Shown here piece by piece: positions 1 to 8,025 of a stretch of DNA of 64,000 nt. The DNA is from J027 sp034437655 (GTDB lineage: Bacteria > Chloroflexota > Anaerolineae > Aggregatilineales > J027). Position numbers and translations under genes: made by a program. Each line of letters starts with the position of its first letter. The stretch's first letter is position 1. The notes beneath the pieces are model-generated. The model saw only the letters and a list, made by a program, of their open reading frames with translations, did not search any database and was not told the origin of the DNA. The DNA is taken from contig DAOTTU010000069.1 in NCBI GenBank assembly GCA_034437655.1, positions 4,799-68,798 of the forward strand. The letters are read 5' to 3'.

Positions 1-130
1 TATGTTTGATGACGACATTCCTGATCTATCGACTATTGACCCGATTTATACTTTCGACCGACGTGATTTTTTAATTTTCCGACCACATCATTGCAACCAT
101 CTAGAACTTATTCCTTGAAAACACTAGCGT

Positions 131-667
131 CTAGTAACTCGCTGCCCACGACGCGTCGGGTTTCTTCTCCCCTGCTTCGATGCGTACGGTTAAGCGGTTC
201 TCCATTGGCGGAATAGGGCACGTCCAGCGGTCGTTGTACGCGCAGTAAGGGGCATACGCCAAGTTGAAATCAATGTGAAAGCGGCCTGCCTCAATCGGTT
301 GTGGGTCCAGATAGCGGCCGGCGCTATAGGTTTCGGTGCCATTCGTCGCATCCATAAACGGCAGAAAGAAGTGTCCGTTCTGCTGACTGTAGTACAGTAC
401 CAATTCCACCGTTTCATCATCCACCTCAAACTGAAATCGGCCAAACTTCAAATAAGTTTGCACACTGCCTGTAGAGGTTTGCATCTGTACGGTTTCTTTG
501 GTCGTAAACTCCTCAATTTCGACATCCAGGTCCAGGCCGGGGTGCGGCGGAAAATAGTCCAGCCCGGTAAACTGTTTGCGCTGTTCTGGTGTTAATGGCG
601 ACTGTGGATGCTGCTTGAAAAAGGTATTCTTCTGCTTGCGGAATGTCTTCAGGTTATTCTGATGCAT
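131..667 (-). CDS. DUF1684 family protein
   Basis: A 178-residue soluble protein with no signal peptide. The central and C-terminal part carries the features I associate with DUF1684: a FLPFMDATNGTETY stretch (about residues 102-115), GRYLDP, a DFNLAYAPYCAYNDRWTCP stretch (about 133-151) and a C-terminal NRLTVRIEAGEK. The family is widespread in bacteria and has no firmly assigned reaction. The start is supported by GGAGACC eight bases upstream of the ATG. It stands alone, downstream of tadA and tRNA-Ser on the same strand with about 120 bp between. Family assignment is by motif recall; the role is unknown. Confidence 0.8.
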   Translation of the reverse strand: MHQNNLKTFRKQKNTFFKQHPQSPLTPEQRKQFTGLDYFPPHPGLDLDVEIEEFTTKETVQMQTSTGSVQTYLKFGRFQFEVDDETVELVLYYSQQNGHFFLPFMDATNGTETYSAGRYLDPQPIEAGRFHIDFNLAYAPYCAYNDRWTCPIPPMENRLTVRIEAGEKKPDASWAASY

Positions 668-786
668 AACAGCAGGTCTCCTTAGTTGGCATCACTTTCT
701 ATATTTCAGACAACCTTAGAGTACCAAATCTGCGCTACAAACAAAAAAAGCATTAGCTTTTATGCCAACGCTTTGCAGTGATTGTG

Positions 787-874
787 CGGAGAGAGAGGGA
801 TTCGAACCCCCGGTGACTACAAGAGCCACAGCGGTTTTCGAGACCGCCCCAATCGTCCACTCTGGCATCTCTCC
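787..874 (-). tRNA. tRNA-Ser (anticodon CGA)
   Basis: Read on the minus strand, an 88-nt cloverleaf starts GGAGAGA and closes with TCTCTCC plus a G discriminator base. The anticodon arm is GCGGT / CTCGAAA / ACCGC, giving anticodon CGA (reads UCG). A long variable arm of the serine class follows, then a T arm with GGTTCGAATCC. No CCA is encoded. It begins 10 bp after the tadA stop codon on the same strand, so it is probably processed from the tadA transcript. Confidence 0.95.
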
Positions 875-884
875 AATTGGGTAT

Positions 885-1346
885 TTATTTCTGACCTTCT
901 GCCCGCAGGCGCTTGAAGAAGTCAACAAGCAACGTAGCCGCTTCTTCGCGCATTACACCCTGTGTTACATCTACCCGGTGATTTAGACGCGGGTGGTTGA
1001 TTATATCCATCACACTACCACCAGCCCCGGCCTTAGGGTCTGTGGTGGCGAAAACCAAACGCGGCAAACGTGCCAGCACCATTGCCCCGGCACACATTGC
1101 GCACGGTTCTAACGTACAATAAAGCGTTACGCCATCAAGTCGCCAATGGCCAACTACACGAGCTGCTGCCCGAATAGCGATCATTTCCGCGTGGGCAGTT
1201 GGGTCCTGGTCAAGTTCGCGCTGGTTGCGTCCTGTTGCGATAACAACGTTGTCACGTATAGCCACAGCGCCAACAGGCACATCTTCATACGCTAGTGCAG
1301 CCCGAGCTTCTTGCAGGGCAAGGTGCATCCAGTGCGAATCGTCCAT
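885..1346 (-). CDS. tadA: tRNA-specific adenosine deaminase TadA
   Basis: Zinc-dependent deaminase of the cytidine-deaminase fold; TadA converts A34 of tRNA-Arg(ACG) to inosine. The zinc site is visible as THAEM (H ligand, E proton shuttle) and PCAMCAG (two Cys ligands), and the length of 153 residues is normal for the family. The reading frame is open further upstream to 1385, but those residues (TVLSSSCTMRDI) are not conserved family sequence; MDDSHWMHLALQEA is the usual N-terminal helix, so I start at 1346. tRNA-Ser(CGA) lies immediately downstream. A guanine deaminase-like relative is less likely given the length and the EPCAMC context. Confidence 0.92.
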   Translation of the reverse strand: MDDSHWMHLALQEARAALAYEDVPVGAVAIRDNVVIATGRNQRELDQDPTAHAEMIAIRAAARVVGHWRLDGVTLYCTLEPCAMCAGAMVLARLPRLVFATTDPKAGAGGSVMDIINHPRLNHRVDVTQGVMREEAATLLVDFFKRLRAEGQK

Positions 1347-1494
1347 GATGTCGCGCATTGTACATGATGACGAAAGGACGGTCAATAATCACATTCAGCG
1401 CCAACTTCGCACAAAATTACATATACAGCCACACTGTGAGGCATCTACAATAAGCGATGGAAAGAAAACAACAAGGAGCAATACTGTTAAAGTG

Positions 1495-3396
1495 ATGACG
1501 ACAGACGAATTGATTACACTTGGAATTCTGGCGTATGCAATCGTGTTTTTTGTCACAGAATGGCTACGAGTAGATGTCGTTGCGCTCTCGGTCGTTGTTC
1601 TATTGATGCTGACCGAAATCCTGACGACAGACCAGGCGATTGCTGGATTTTCAAGTTCAACAGTCATCACAATCGCAGCGTTGTTTATCGTTGGTGGCGG
1701 GGTATTGCGTACTGACCTGGCTGGCATGATCGGGCGGCGTATTTTGCAAATTGCTGGCACAAGCGAAACTCGTCTGATTGTAACCATTATCATTGCTGTG
1801 GCGCTGCTGTCTGGATTTATGAGTTCAACTGGTACTGTTGCTGTGCTACTACCCGCCATTTTGAGCCTGTCGCGCAGTGCAAAGCTCAGCCCGTCCAAGC
1901 TATTGATGCCGCTGGCGTTTGGGTCACTGCTTGGCGGCGCAATGACCCTCATTGGCACACCACCAAACATCGTTGTCAGTGAGTTGTTGCAAGAACGCGG
2001 GATGGATGGTTTCGGATTTTTTGACTTTACGCCACTGGGTATTCTGCTCTTGATCGCAGGTGTGCTTTACATGCTAGTCATCGGCGGACGTCTGCTTCCT
2101 GACCATCGTGCGCATTCCTCTCAAGCAGACGTGACCAGCCCAACCGAACTGATAGAACTGTATCGTCTACCGGACAACATCTTCCGTGTACGGGTCCAGC
2201 AACGCTCTCCGCTTGTCGGACAAACCATTGCCGAGAGTGCGCTACGGAGTCGGCATGGTGTTACCATCGTAGAAATTCTACGCCAGCAGCAACCAGCTCC
2301 TACCGTGCCGATTCCTCCACTGCTCCGCAACGAGACAGGACGCAACAATACTAATGGAAACAACCCAAGACGCGAACCAATTCACATAACGCCTGCAACT
2401 GTGCTAGAAGCAAATGATGTACTTTTGATTCAGGGAGAAGAAGCAGCCATCGGGCAATTGGTTGCTGGCCAGAAACTCGCGCTGCAACAACGGGTGCGCC
2501 ATGGGCTTGAAGCGTCATTGATTTCGGATGAGGTTGGCGTTGCTGAAGTGCTGCTGCCTGCACGGTCAGAATTGGTTGGCCGCACACTGGCAAAGTCAAA
2601 CTTCCGCGCCAAATATAATCTTTCTGTGCTAGCACTCAACCGACCCAGTGGTGAACGACATACAACTGATCTAGACACCGTAGCGCTGGGGACAGGGGAC
2701 ACCTTACTTGTGCAAGGGCAGTGGAAAAGCATGCTGATGCTGAAGGAACACCCGTCCAATTTTGTGGTGCTGGGGCACCCTGAAGCAATGATGGGCGCAC
2801 CTAACCGCGAAAAGGCCCCATTTGCAATGGCGATCCTGGCTCTGATGATCGTCGTCATGGTGTCAGGTGTGGTATCGATTACGCTGGCCAGCCTTGCTGC
2901 GGCGCTGTTGATGGTGCTGACAGGCTGCCTATCCATGGATGATGCCTATATCAGCATTGACTGGAAAAGCGTGGTTTTGATCGCCGGGATGCTACCAATG
3001 AGTACCGCTCTGGAAGAAGTCGGGCTCGTCACCCGTGTGGCAACAGAGCTTACAGACGGGCCTGGGACGCTTTCACCCATCTTCATTCTAGCGGCGTTGT
3101 ACCTTATCACAGCGCTATTTACACAGGTGCTTTCTAACACAGCCACCGCCGTCTTGCTGGCACCGATTGCTTTTGAGGTGGCTGACAAACTTGATGCAGA
3201 CCCACGCGCATTTTTAATGGCAATCGCAATGTCGGCGTCAATGGCCTTTGCCTCGCCTGTTGCATCACCCACAAACACACTGGTCATGGGCGCAGGTCAA
3301 TATAGCTTTACAGACTTTGCGAAAGTCGGTGTGCCACTGATTCTCGTCACACTTGTGATTTCGATGATCGCACTACCGCTTCTATTCCCGTTTTAG
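1495..3396 (+). CDS. SLC13-family permease with two RCK_C (TrkA-C) domains
   Basis: A 633-residue membrane protein of the DASS/ArsB ion-transporter superfamily, the group importing dicarboxylates, sulfate or similar anions with Na+ or H+. The first hydrophobic block (about residues 1-205) has the signature GGAMTLIGTPPN; the second block (about 445-633) has SNTATAVLLAPIA and SPTNTLVMGAGQY. Between them lie two cytoplasmic RCK_C domains (about 215-325 and 340-415), each ending in a DxLLxQG strand, which in relatives are regulatory ligand-binding modules. The frame is open upstream to 1225, but that part antisenses tadA; the start at 1495 (or GTG at 1492) begins directly with the first TM helix. 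The substrate cannot be read from sequence. Confidence 0.88.
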   Translation: MTTDELITLGILAYAIVFFVTEWLRVDVVALSVVVLLMLTEILTTDQAIAGFSSSTVITIAALFIVGGGVLRTDLAGMIGRRILQIAGTSETRLIVTIIIAVALLSGFMSSTGTVAVLLPAILSLSRSAKLSPSKLLMPLAFGSLLGGAMTLIGTPPNIVVSELLQERGMDGFGFFDFTPLGILLLIAGVLYMLVIGGRLLPDHRAHSSQADVTSPTELIELYRLPDNIFRVRVQQRSPLVGQTIAESALRSRHGVTIVEILRQQQPAPTVPIPPLLRNETGRNNTNGNNPRREPIHITPATVLEANDVLLIQGEEAAIGQLVAGQKLALQQRVRHGLEASLISDEVGVAEVLLPARSELVGRTLAKSNFRAKYNLSVLALNRPSGERHTTDLDTVALGTGDTLLVQGQWKSMLMLKEHPSNFVVLGHPEAMMGAPNREKAPFAMAILALMIVVMVSGVVSITLASLAAALLMVLTGCLSMDDAYISIDWKSVVLIAGMLPMSTALEEVGLVTRVATELTDGPGTLSPIFILAALYLITALFTQVLSNTATAVLLAPIAFEVADKLDADPRAFLMAIAMSASMAFASPVASPTNTLVMGAGQYSFTDFAKVGVPLILVTLVISMIALPLLFPF

Positions 3397-3435
3397 GAAC
3401 AGCGGCGTGTGCCTACCGAGCCCTTCTTTAACGAC

Positions 3436-3470
3436 AAAACGCCCAACGAATAGGATTCATCAGGCGTTTT
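3436..3470. terminator. bidirectional terminator between convergent genes
   Basis: AAAACGCC (3436-3443) and GGCGTTTT (3463-3470) form an 8-bp stem with a 19-nt loop between two convergent genes. Either strand gives a stem followed by a short T run. The short T run makes it moderate rather than strong. It overlaps the last codon of the HNH gene by two bases. Confidence 0.5.
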
Positions 3471-4014
3471 ATATGGGTTTGATCTCGATGTACTTCTTCC
3501 AGCTATCGGGGCCGTTCCCGATTTCGATGACCATGTAGTTTGTTCGTGGCCGCCTCGGCTCCCAGCGGAGCTTCATACCCGCTTCCCCAGGAAGCCGCCC
3601 CCCTTTCTTGCGGTTGCATACATAGCATGCGCAGGCTGTGTTGGTCCACACATCTTTACCACCCCGCGACTTGGGCACGATATGGTCAATGGTCATGTCG
3701 GTTTTGTGCAGGATTTGCCCGCGCAAGATGTCGCCCGGCTTAACCCCGCAGTAGATGCAGGTGTGATTGTCGCGCAAGAGTACGGCACGGCGGCTCCATT
3801 GCGCTTTACGACGTGGCACGTTGATATAGCGACGTAATGCAATAACCGAGGGGACTGCGAAGCGCTTTTTGACCGACCGGAGGAAATCTCCAGATTCTTC
3901 GACGACAATGGCTTTGCCCGCGATTATAAGATTAATTGCCCGCGGTACATTAATGATGCTGAGTGGCTCCCACGTACTGCCATTGAGCAGGAGAACCCTA
4001 CCATCAAGAGACAA
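3469..4014 (-). CDS. HNH endonuclease family protein
   Basis: A 181-residue protein with an N-terminal beta-rich region beginning LLLNGSTWEPLSIINV (typical of a widespread free-standing HNH family) and a C-terminal HNH nuclease domain. The domain shows a zinc pair CIYC (about residues 91-94), the HNH core DHIVPKSRGGKDVWTN (about 112-127) and a second CYVCNRKK pair (about 130-137). The start is TTG: AAAGGAG lies nine bases upstream, and no ATG fits. Stand-alone members are chromosomal genes of unknown biological role; phage or restriction association is not seen here. Divergent from the small HTH gene across an AT-rich gap. Confidence 0.85.
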   Translation of the reverse strand: MSLDGRVLLLNGSTWEPLSIINVPRAINLIIAGKAIVVEESGDFLRSVKKRFAVPSVIALRRYINVPRRKAQWSRRAVLLRDNHTCIYCGVKPGDILRGQILHKTDMTIDHIVPKSRGGKDVWTNTACACYVCNRKKGGRLPGEAGMKLRWEPRRPRTNYMVIEIGNGPDSWKKYIEIKPI

Positions 4015-4205
4015 GGCCGTTTCTCCTTTTATCGTTTACAACGATCTTTTTTATCATCACTTTTATTATACGCAAAACTAGTCGAACGCGCATGCCAATA
4101 CGCTTACATTGTGCTAACTTTCACCAGCTTAGCAGATTTTTTGCCAGAAATGAACTGTATTGACCCTTAGATACAATAAAACATTTTTAAAATTAATCCA
4201 ATTGG

Positions 4206-4234
4206 TTGACAAAGCCATTGCTGTTCCCTATACT
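4206..4234 (+). promoter_or_regulatory. consensus sigma70-type promoter
   Basis: TTGACA at 4206-4211 and TATACT at 4229-4234 with a 17-bp spacer, near the ideal housekeeping promoter. It lies 26 bp upstream of the ATG at 4260, so it should drive the small HTH gene and probably the short ORFs behind it. It also rules out the upstream TTG at 4206 as a start codon, because that TTG is the -35 box itself. Confidence 0.8.
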
Positions 4235-4259
4235 TACACATGATCTTGGAGGAAAGCTG

Positions 4260-4502
4260 ATGAGTTCACCAACGCAAACAAATAGCTCTGGTGAGAAGCT
4301 CACAATCAAGGCCAATGCGGTCTATTCACGCAAAGAAGCCGCACAAGCCCTTGGAGTCAGTCTGAGCACTTTGAAGAAACTCATCGATCAAGGATACTTA
4401 CAAATCTCACAACCACCCGGTATGCGGCGTGTGTTTATCAAAGGTAGTAGTATCCTGAGTATGCTTGAAGAAACAGTTGTCAATAGCCAGAAAACAGGCT
4501 AG
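4260..4502 (+). CDS. excisionase/MerR-type helix-turn-helix DNA-binding protein
   Basis: An 80-residue protein with a winged HTH of the kind found in excisionases, BldC and MerR N-termini: YSRKEAAQALGVSLSTLKKLI followed by the wing region QGYLQISQPPGMRRVFIKG (about residues 23-63). There is no effector domain. GGAGGAAAGCTG precedes the ATG directly, an excellent ribosome site. It is the first gene after the promoter at 4206 and is followed by five small unrecognised ORFs on the same strand. No integrase or transposase is near, so a role as a transcription factor is more likely than excision. Function is inferred only from the fold. Confidence 0.8.
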   Translation: MSSPTQTNSSGEKLTIKANAVYSRKEAAQALGVSLSTLKKLIDQGYLQISQPPGMRRVFIKGSSILSMLEETVVNSQKTG

Positions 4503-4563
4503 AACAGATACAACACTTATCGTTCGATCATCATCTGCAAATTTAGAAAGGAAGCCAATTCGG

Positions 4564-4938
4564 ATGGTTACGTTTAACCGCAACGCAAACGCTGTGCTTG
4601 TTGTGCCATCAATGCCAATGAGCGCCCCCAACCCCGTCATTCCGACCGTGGGTGTAGAGGGCCTGGCTGCGCCGGCAATGCATCGCGCTGTAGACGTTAC
4701 CATTTGGGGCGGCTCCGCTCAGTTGTTAGATGAAACGTTCCAGATGGCCGTCGGCACGCTCGAACAGCACACCGCACCGCGCCATTGGCCGACACTATGT
4801 GAACTACCTGTGTCGTATCGCAAATTCAGTAACTTTGGCAACTTAACAATTGAAACTAACGATGAGGGCCTCGTACAACGTGACAGGCTCGGCCCCGAGC
4901 AAGGAAGGTACAAGTGGCAACACGACCCACCTTCATGA
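4564..4938 (+). CDS. hypothetical protein in small-ORF cluster
   Basis: A 124-residue protein I do not recognise. The N-terminus (FNRNANAVLVVPSMPMSAPNP) and middle (VDVTIWGGSAQLLDETFQMAV) are mixed hydrophobic and proline-rich; the C-terminal third is polar. There is no clear signal peptide or TM helix and only one Cys. The frame is open upstream to 4465 inside the HTH gene, but AAAGGAAG at 4547-4554 sits nine bases before the ATG at 4564 and decides the start. It is 61 bp behind the HTH gene and is followed by a strong terminator. Confidence 0.55.
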   Translation: MVTFNRNANAVLVVPSMPMSAPNPVIPTVGVEGLAAPAMHRAVDVTIWGGSAQLLDETFQMAVGTLEQHTAPRHWPTLCELPVSYRKFSNFGNLTIETNDEGLVQRDRLGPEQGRYKWQHDPPS

Positions 4939-4981
4939 TCTCGGAGTAGTCTCACCAGGACTCAAGACGTTCCAAAACTTG

Positions 4982-5042
4982 TTACCGGAACGCACGGCCG
5001 AAGCCCTCTAAGCTGAAAGCCCTGCGTTCCGGTAATTTTTTT
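4982..5042 (+). terminator. perfect-stem intrinsic terminator
   Basis: TTACCGGAACGCA (4982-4994) and TGCGTTCCGGTAA (5023-5035) form a perfect 13-bp stem with a 28-nt loop, followed by seven T residues (5036-5042). It sits inside a run of same-strand short ORFs. It either ends the HTH transcript or acts as a regulated read-through point for the ORFs beyond it; I see no promoter between it and the ORF at 5071. Confidence 0.88.
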
Positions 5043-5070
5043 ACACAAGCATCTACCAGGTGAAACTCTG

Positions 5071-5352
5071 ATGAACCGCAAACCAATTGCACTAGAAATT
5101 TTTCAAGCCAAAATTGGCGATGTCCATCTGGAAACCGTCTTGACTACGCTCGACCGTCTGCACGATGCCGCTGCACAACAGGCGATTGAAAGCGAAACCA
5201 ACCTGGAAACCAAACAACTTATCGGCTGGCTAGAAGACATTATCTTCACCGCACAAGAAGCACTTAAAGAATTGCAAGACAGCGACGCCAGCCACGACAC
5301 TGCAAATTCCTCCGGTAGCGATACCGTGATTCGACTGTATCGGCAAGGCTAG
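5071..5352 (+). CDS. small helical hypothetical protein
   Basis: A 93-residue protein I do not recognise. Residues 8-70 look almost entirely helical and amphipathic (TVLTTLDRLHDAAAQQAI, LIGWLEDIIFTAQEALKEL), with a polar Asp/Ser-rich tail ending in VIRLYRQG. No Cys, no TM. A CAGGTGA sequence precedes the ATG by about seven bases. It starts 29 bp after the terminator at 4982-5042 and is followed by two more short ORFs with good ribosome sites. The composition fits a small helical-bundle or partner protein. Confidence 0.55.
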   Translation: MNRKPIALEIFQAKIGDVHLETVLTTLDRLHDAAAQQAIESETNLETKQLIGWLEDIIFTAQEALKELQDSDASHDTANSSGSDTVIRLYRQG

Positions 5353-5391
5353 TCTGACACTAGCAAACAAATAGAAAGGAAAAGGTCCATC

Positions 5392-5520
5392 ATGAAAGTC
5401 ACTGCTTACACCACACCCCATTATTTTCACTGGATCGGGCGCTGGTCGCTCGGTGAAAAACGTAGCATGCAACACCACCTACCGTTATTGAGCTACAAGG
5501 AGATACGCCGCCATGTGTGA
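5392..5520 (+). CDS. 42-residue basic small protein
   Basis: A 42-residue ORF starting MKVTAYTTPHYFHWIG and ending KEIRRHV. AGAAAGGAAAAGG lies directly upstream of the ATG. It is rich in His, Arg and Lys and has two Trp. Its stop codon overlaps the start of the next ORF (ATGTGTGA), a typical translational-coupling arrangement. No homolog recognised. Its reality rests on the ribosome site and coupling only. Confidence 0.45.
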   Translation: MKVTAYTTPHYFHWIGRWSLGEKRSMQHHLPLLSYKEIRRHV

Positions 5521-5707
5521 CGGTCCGTACGGTTCGGATGATGCATTCAGTTGTAACAAAAACTGGACGTGCGACAGCAACAACACAGACCCCGACGAAG
5601 GGGCTGACCTGGCACACGATAACGCGCCCAACGCAGGGCAGCATTCAACACCAGAGCAACTGAACGACTTTCCCGACAGTAGCGCCGCCAGTGAATGGTT
5701 ATGGTGA
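5513..5707 (+). CDS. 64-residue acidic small protein with three Cys
   Basis: A 64-residue ORF with AAGGAG about ten bases before its ATG and an 8-bp overlap with the preceding ORF. It begins MCDGPYGSDD, has Cys at 2, 14 and 20, and a strongly acidic, Asn/Asp/Ser-rich remainder ending SEWLW. There is no signal peptide. The Cys-containing N-terminus followed by an acidic tail could be a metal-binding or precursor-like peptide, but I recognise no family. Pairing with the basic 42-residue ORF is notable. Confidence 0.45.
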   Translation: MCDGPYGSDDAFSCNKNWTCDSNNTDPDEGADLAHDNAPNAGQHSTPEQLNDFPDSSAASEWLW

Positions 5708-5722
5708 AACAGTGCCCGTGAT

Positions 5723-5878
5723 ATGGTTGTGATGTATTGGTATGAGATCACCCACTGTAACGCTAACAGTCAACTGGCGGTATACCCAACCAGCAACACC
5801 TATACACCGCTACCACAATCGAAAATCGCCCCGCTGGTTCAGGCGAACCCTCAAGGCGATGTTGTACACAATTTTTAA
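5723..5878 (+). CDS. possible 51-residue small protein
   Basis: An ORF of 51 codons (MVVMYWYEITHCNANSQLAV onward, ending DVVHNF) that starts 15 bp after the preceding small ORF and stops 31 bp before the convergent large gene. It has a weak ribosome site only. It continues the head-to-tail pattern of short ORFs, which is the main reason to list it. No family recognised. Confidence 0.3.
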   Translation: MVVMYWYEITHCNANSQLAVYPTSNTYTPLPQSKIAPLVQANPQGDVVHNF

Positions 5879-5909
5879 GAGATCAGCGTTTTTAGGATAG
5901 GCGGCGTGG

Positions 5910-7955
5910 CTAGGCTTCCATTGACGAGCGCAAACGCCGCACAATAAACACAATACCCAGTAACCCAACCCCCATCAGCGCCAGCATTGTCAGGCCTTCG
6001 GTGGTTGCCGTTCCGTCTTCAGAGAAAAGCCCGGCTTGCGGAATTGCTGTTGCGGTCACGATCACGGTCGCAGTCACAGTCACGACTTCTGGCCCAACAT
6101 CGCGGGCATTCGCTGTTGCAGTCTGCAAAAACGGCGAAATTGGCGTGTCTTGAATCGGGATATCCAGCGTTGGGGTCGCGCTTGGAATAGGCGTTGGGGG
6201 CGTCGCATCTGGTGCTGTGCCAAACGACCGGATAATGAGCGTGCGGTCGGCAAGGATCACCACGGCTTCGGTGGTTTCCCCTTCAATCACTGTAAACTGG
6301 ATTTCTTGACCTTCAATAAACAGCGTATACGTGCCGGGGGGCAGTTCCAGCACAAGGAAGTAGGTACCCGGTTCACCCGGTAGTGTGATGGTCCCGGTAC
6401 CATCTGGCTCAATTACGACAGGAATACCGGGTTCGTCCCCATCTGGCGGCGGTGTTGGCCCACCCTGAAAGGGACCGCTTTGCGCTGCGCCGGGGTCATA
6501 GCGCATCAAAAAGACCTGTCCTTCTGCGGGTGCTGGCATGAACGACACACCAGACGCTGGAATCTGAATAGAGTCCAGGATCGCAGTTAGTTGGGCTGCA
6601 TCAGCTTCAAAATTATCGGCGCTGGTCGCTAATAGCAGCAGCAGCAAGGTATCGCCGGAGCCAAGAATCGCGACATAGCCCTGTTGCCCTTCACCCTGTA
6701 CGGTGCCGACTTGCACAAGGTCGATGTTGGGGTGATCGTACGCGGCGATCGGTTCAACAAATTCAGCACCGGACTCGTTCAAGGCATCGGTCAACACTCC
6801 CTGGAAAATATCAATCGTCAGTTCATCGGCCTGTTGACCACTCACGACACTGATAATGCCGCCCGTGCCGACATCAGCGGCCAGTGGTTGCTCGATTGAC
6901 ACGGAATCGAGGAAGGCTTGTTCGTCAGCAAAGCGAAGTTCGGCGCTTTCGGTGGCGACGTCATCTTCTACCAGCCATGCAGCAGGAATTTCAATGGAAA
7001 ACTCACCGTTACCTGCAACAATCGTCGTGACATCAGTATCAACCACACCGCCAGTGTCTTCAGCAACCGGGGTGGGGTCAGTCTCGGTGGTGTCATCATC
7101 GGGTGGTGTCGGTGTCGGCGTCCCTGTCGGCGCAAGCGTCGGTGTTGCATTGGCGGCTTCTTCAGCACGTTGCGTGGCGAGGCGGTCGAATTCACTAATT
7201 TGTGCTTCGAGAGTCTGCGCTGCGGCTGTTGGGTCTTCTTCAACAGCGGGGACGTCCGTCGCATCATCTGATGCTGGTGTCAGGGTTGGGCCCGGGCCAG
7301 GGGTGGCAGTCGGCTGGGCTGTCGGTACGATCTGTGGGTCAAACTCCCCATCACCGTCATCTTGAAACACCTGAATCACAGAGCCGGGCGGTAATGGGTT
7401 GCCATCCTGGTCACGTATTTCAAAGCGGAACGATTCTTCTGGTCGTGGCGTCGGGGCGTTGGCTGTAAGTTCAGCGGCGACGGCCGTCTGTTCAGCGAAC
7501 TGGGTTTGGGTAGCGGCGACAGCAATCTGTGTGCGTGTTGCAGCGACCTGTGTGCTGCCAGCGTCTTCTGTTTCTCGGATTATTGCAATGGCTGTATTGG
7601 TCGTGTTGGCGACTGCTGTCCCGGTTTCTTCAGCGCTGAGTGTACTCAAGTTTTCAATCGCAACGGCTGTTTCTGCCGCCTGCGTAAATTGCAGTGCATT
7701 AAAGGTTTCAATCGCAGCAGCAGTTTCAATTGCGCTGGTATCTTCACCACCGCCAGCCAGAACGACAACCGCTGCCACGATAGCAGCAAACGTCCCAAAC
7801 AGCGACATACCCGCAAAGAGAAAGGTACGGTTCAGGCCCTCTTCTTCGTCATCTTCTAGTAATTCCTGGTCAATGTTGTCTATTGAAACGGCGGCGTCTT
7901 GATCTAAGTCAAAATCGTCGTCGAAAATATCGTCCAGATTATCAAAATCACTCAT
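5910..7955 (-). CDS. Pro/Thr-rich double-anchored envelope protein, last gene of the GlmL operon
   Basis: A 681-residue protein. Residues 1-42 are an acidic cytoplasmic tail (DDDFDLDQD), residues about 45-68 a TM helix, followed by an Ala/Thr stretch with repeated TAVA-type steps (about 75-165), Pro/Thr linkers, and folded extracytoplasmic segments: about 310-470 (FSIEIPAAWLVEDD... in style of a PsbP-like or lipoprotein stress domain) and about 500-600 (a carboxypeptidase-regulatory-like beta sandwich, TYFLVLELPPGTYTLFIEG). A C-terminal TM helix plus Arg-rich tail (LALMGVGLLGIVFIVRRLRSS) resembles a cell-wall anchor but has no LPxTG. GGGGGGAG precedes the ATG. Function unknown; domain readings are my inference. 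Confidence 0.75.
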   Translation of the reverse strand: MSDFDNLDDIFDDDFDLDQDAAVSIDNIDQELLEDDEEEGLNRTFLFAGMSLFGTFAAIVAAVVVLAGGGEDTSAIETAAAIETFNALQFTQAAETAVAIENLSTLSAEETGTAVANTTNTAIAIIRETEDAGSTQVAATRTQIAVAATQTQFAEQTAVAAELTANAPTPRPEESFRFEIRDQDGNPLPPGSVIQVFQDDGDGEFDPQIVPTAQPTATPGPGPTLTPASDDATDVPAVEEDPTAAAQTLEAQISEFDRLATQRAEEAANATPTLAPTGTPTPTPPDDDTTETDPTPVAEDTGGVVDTDVTTIVAGNGEFSIEIPAAWLVEDDVATESAELRFADEQAFLDSVSIEQPLAADVGTGGIISVVSGQQADELTIDIFQGVLTDALNESGAEFVEPIAAYDHPNIDLVQVGTVQGEGQQGYVAILGSGDTLLLLLLATSADNFEADAAQLTAILDSIQIPASGVSFMPAPAEGQVFLMRYDPGAAQSGPFQGGPTPPPDGDEPGIPVVIEPDGTGTITLPGEPGTYFLVLELPPGTYTLFIEGQEIQFTVIEGETTEAVVILADRTLIIRSFGTAPDATPPTPIPSATPTLDIPIQDTPISPFLQTATANARDVGPEVVTVTATVIVTATAIPQAGLFSEDGTATTEGLTMLALMGVGLLGIVFIVRRLRSSMEA

Positions 7956-8025
7956 TTAGGTTCTCCCCCCGTGAACAGCGGATGCTGTACGGTGTTGAAC
8001 GGCGTAATTCATAATTTTTTCATCA

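Noticed and set aside
2..118. Plus-strand ORF of 38 codons at the left edge
   Set aside because: It could be the 3' end of a gene cut by the window, but there is no family signal, no visible ribosome site and the region is AT-rich.
1225..1494. N-terminal extension of the SLC13 permease frame
   Set aside because: It runs antisense through tadA, has no membrane or family character, and the TM region begins at the start at 1495.
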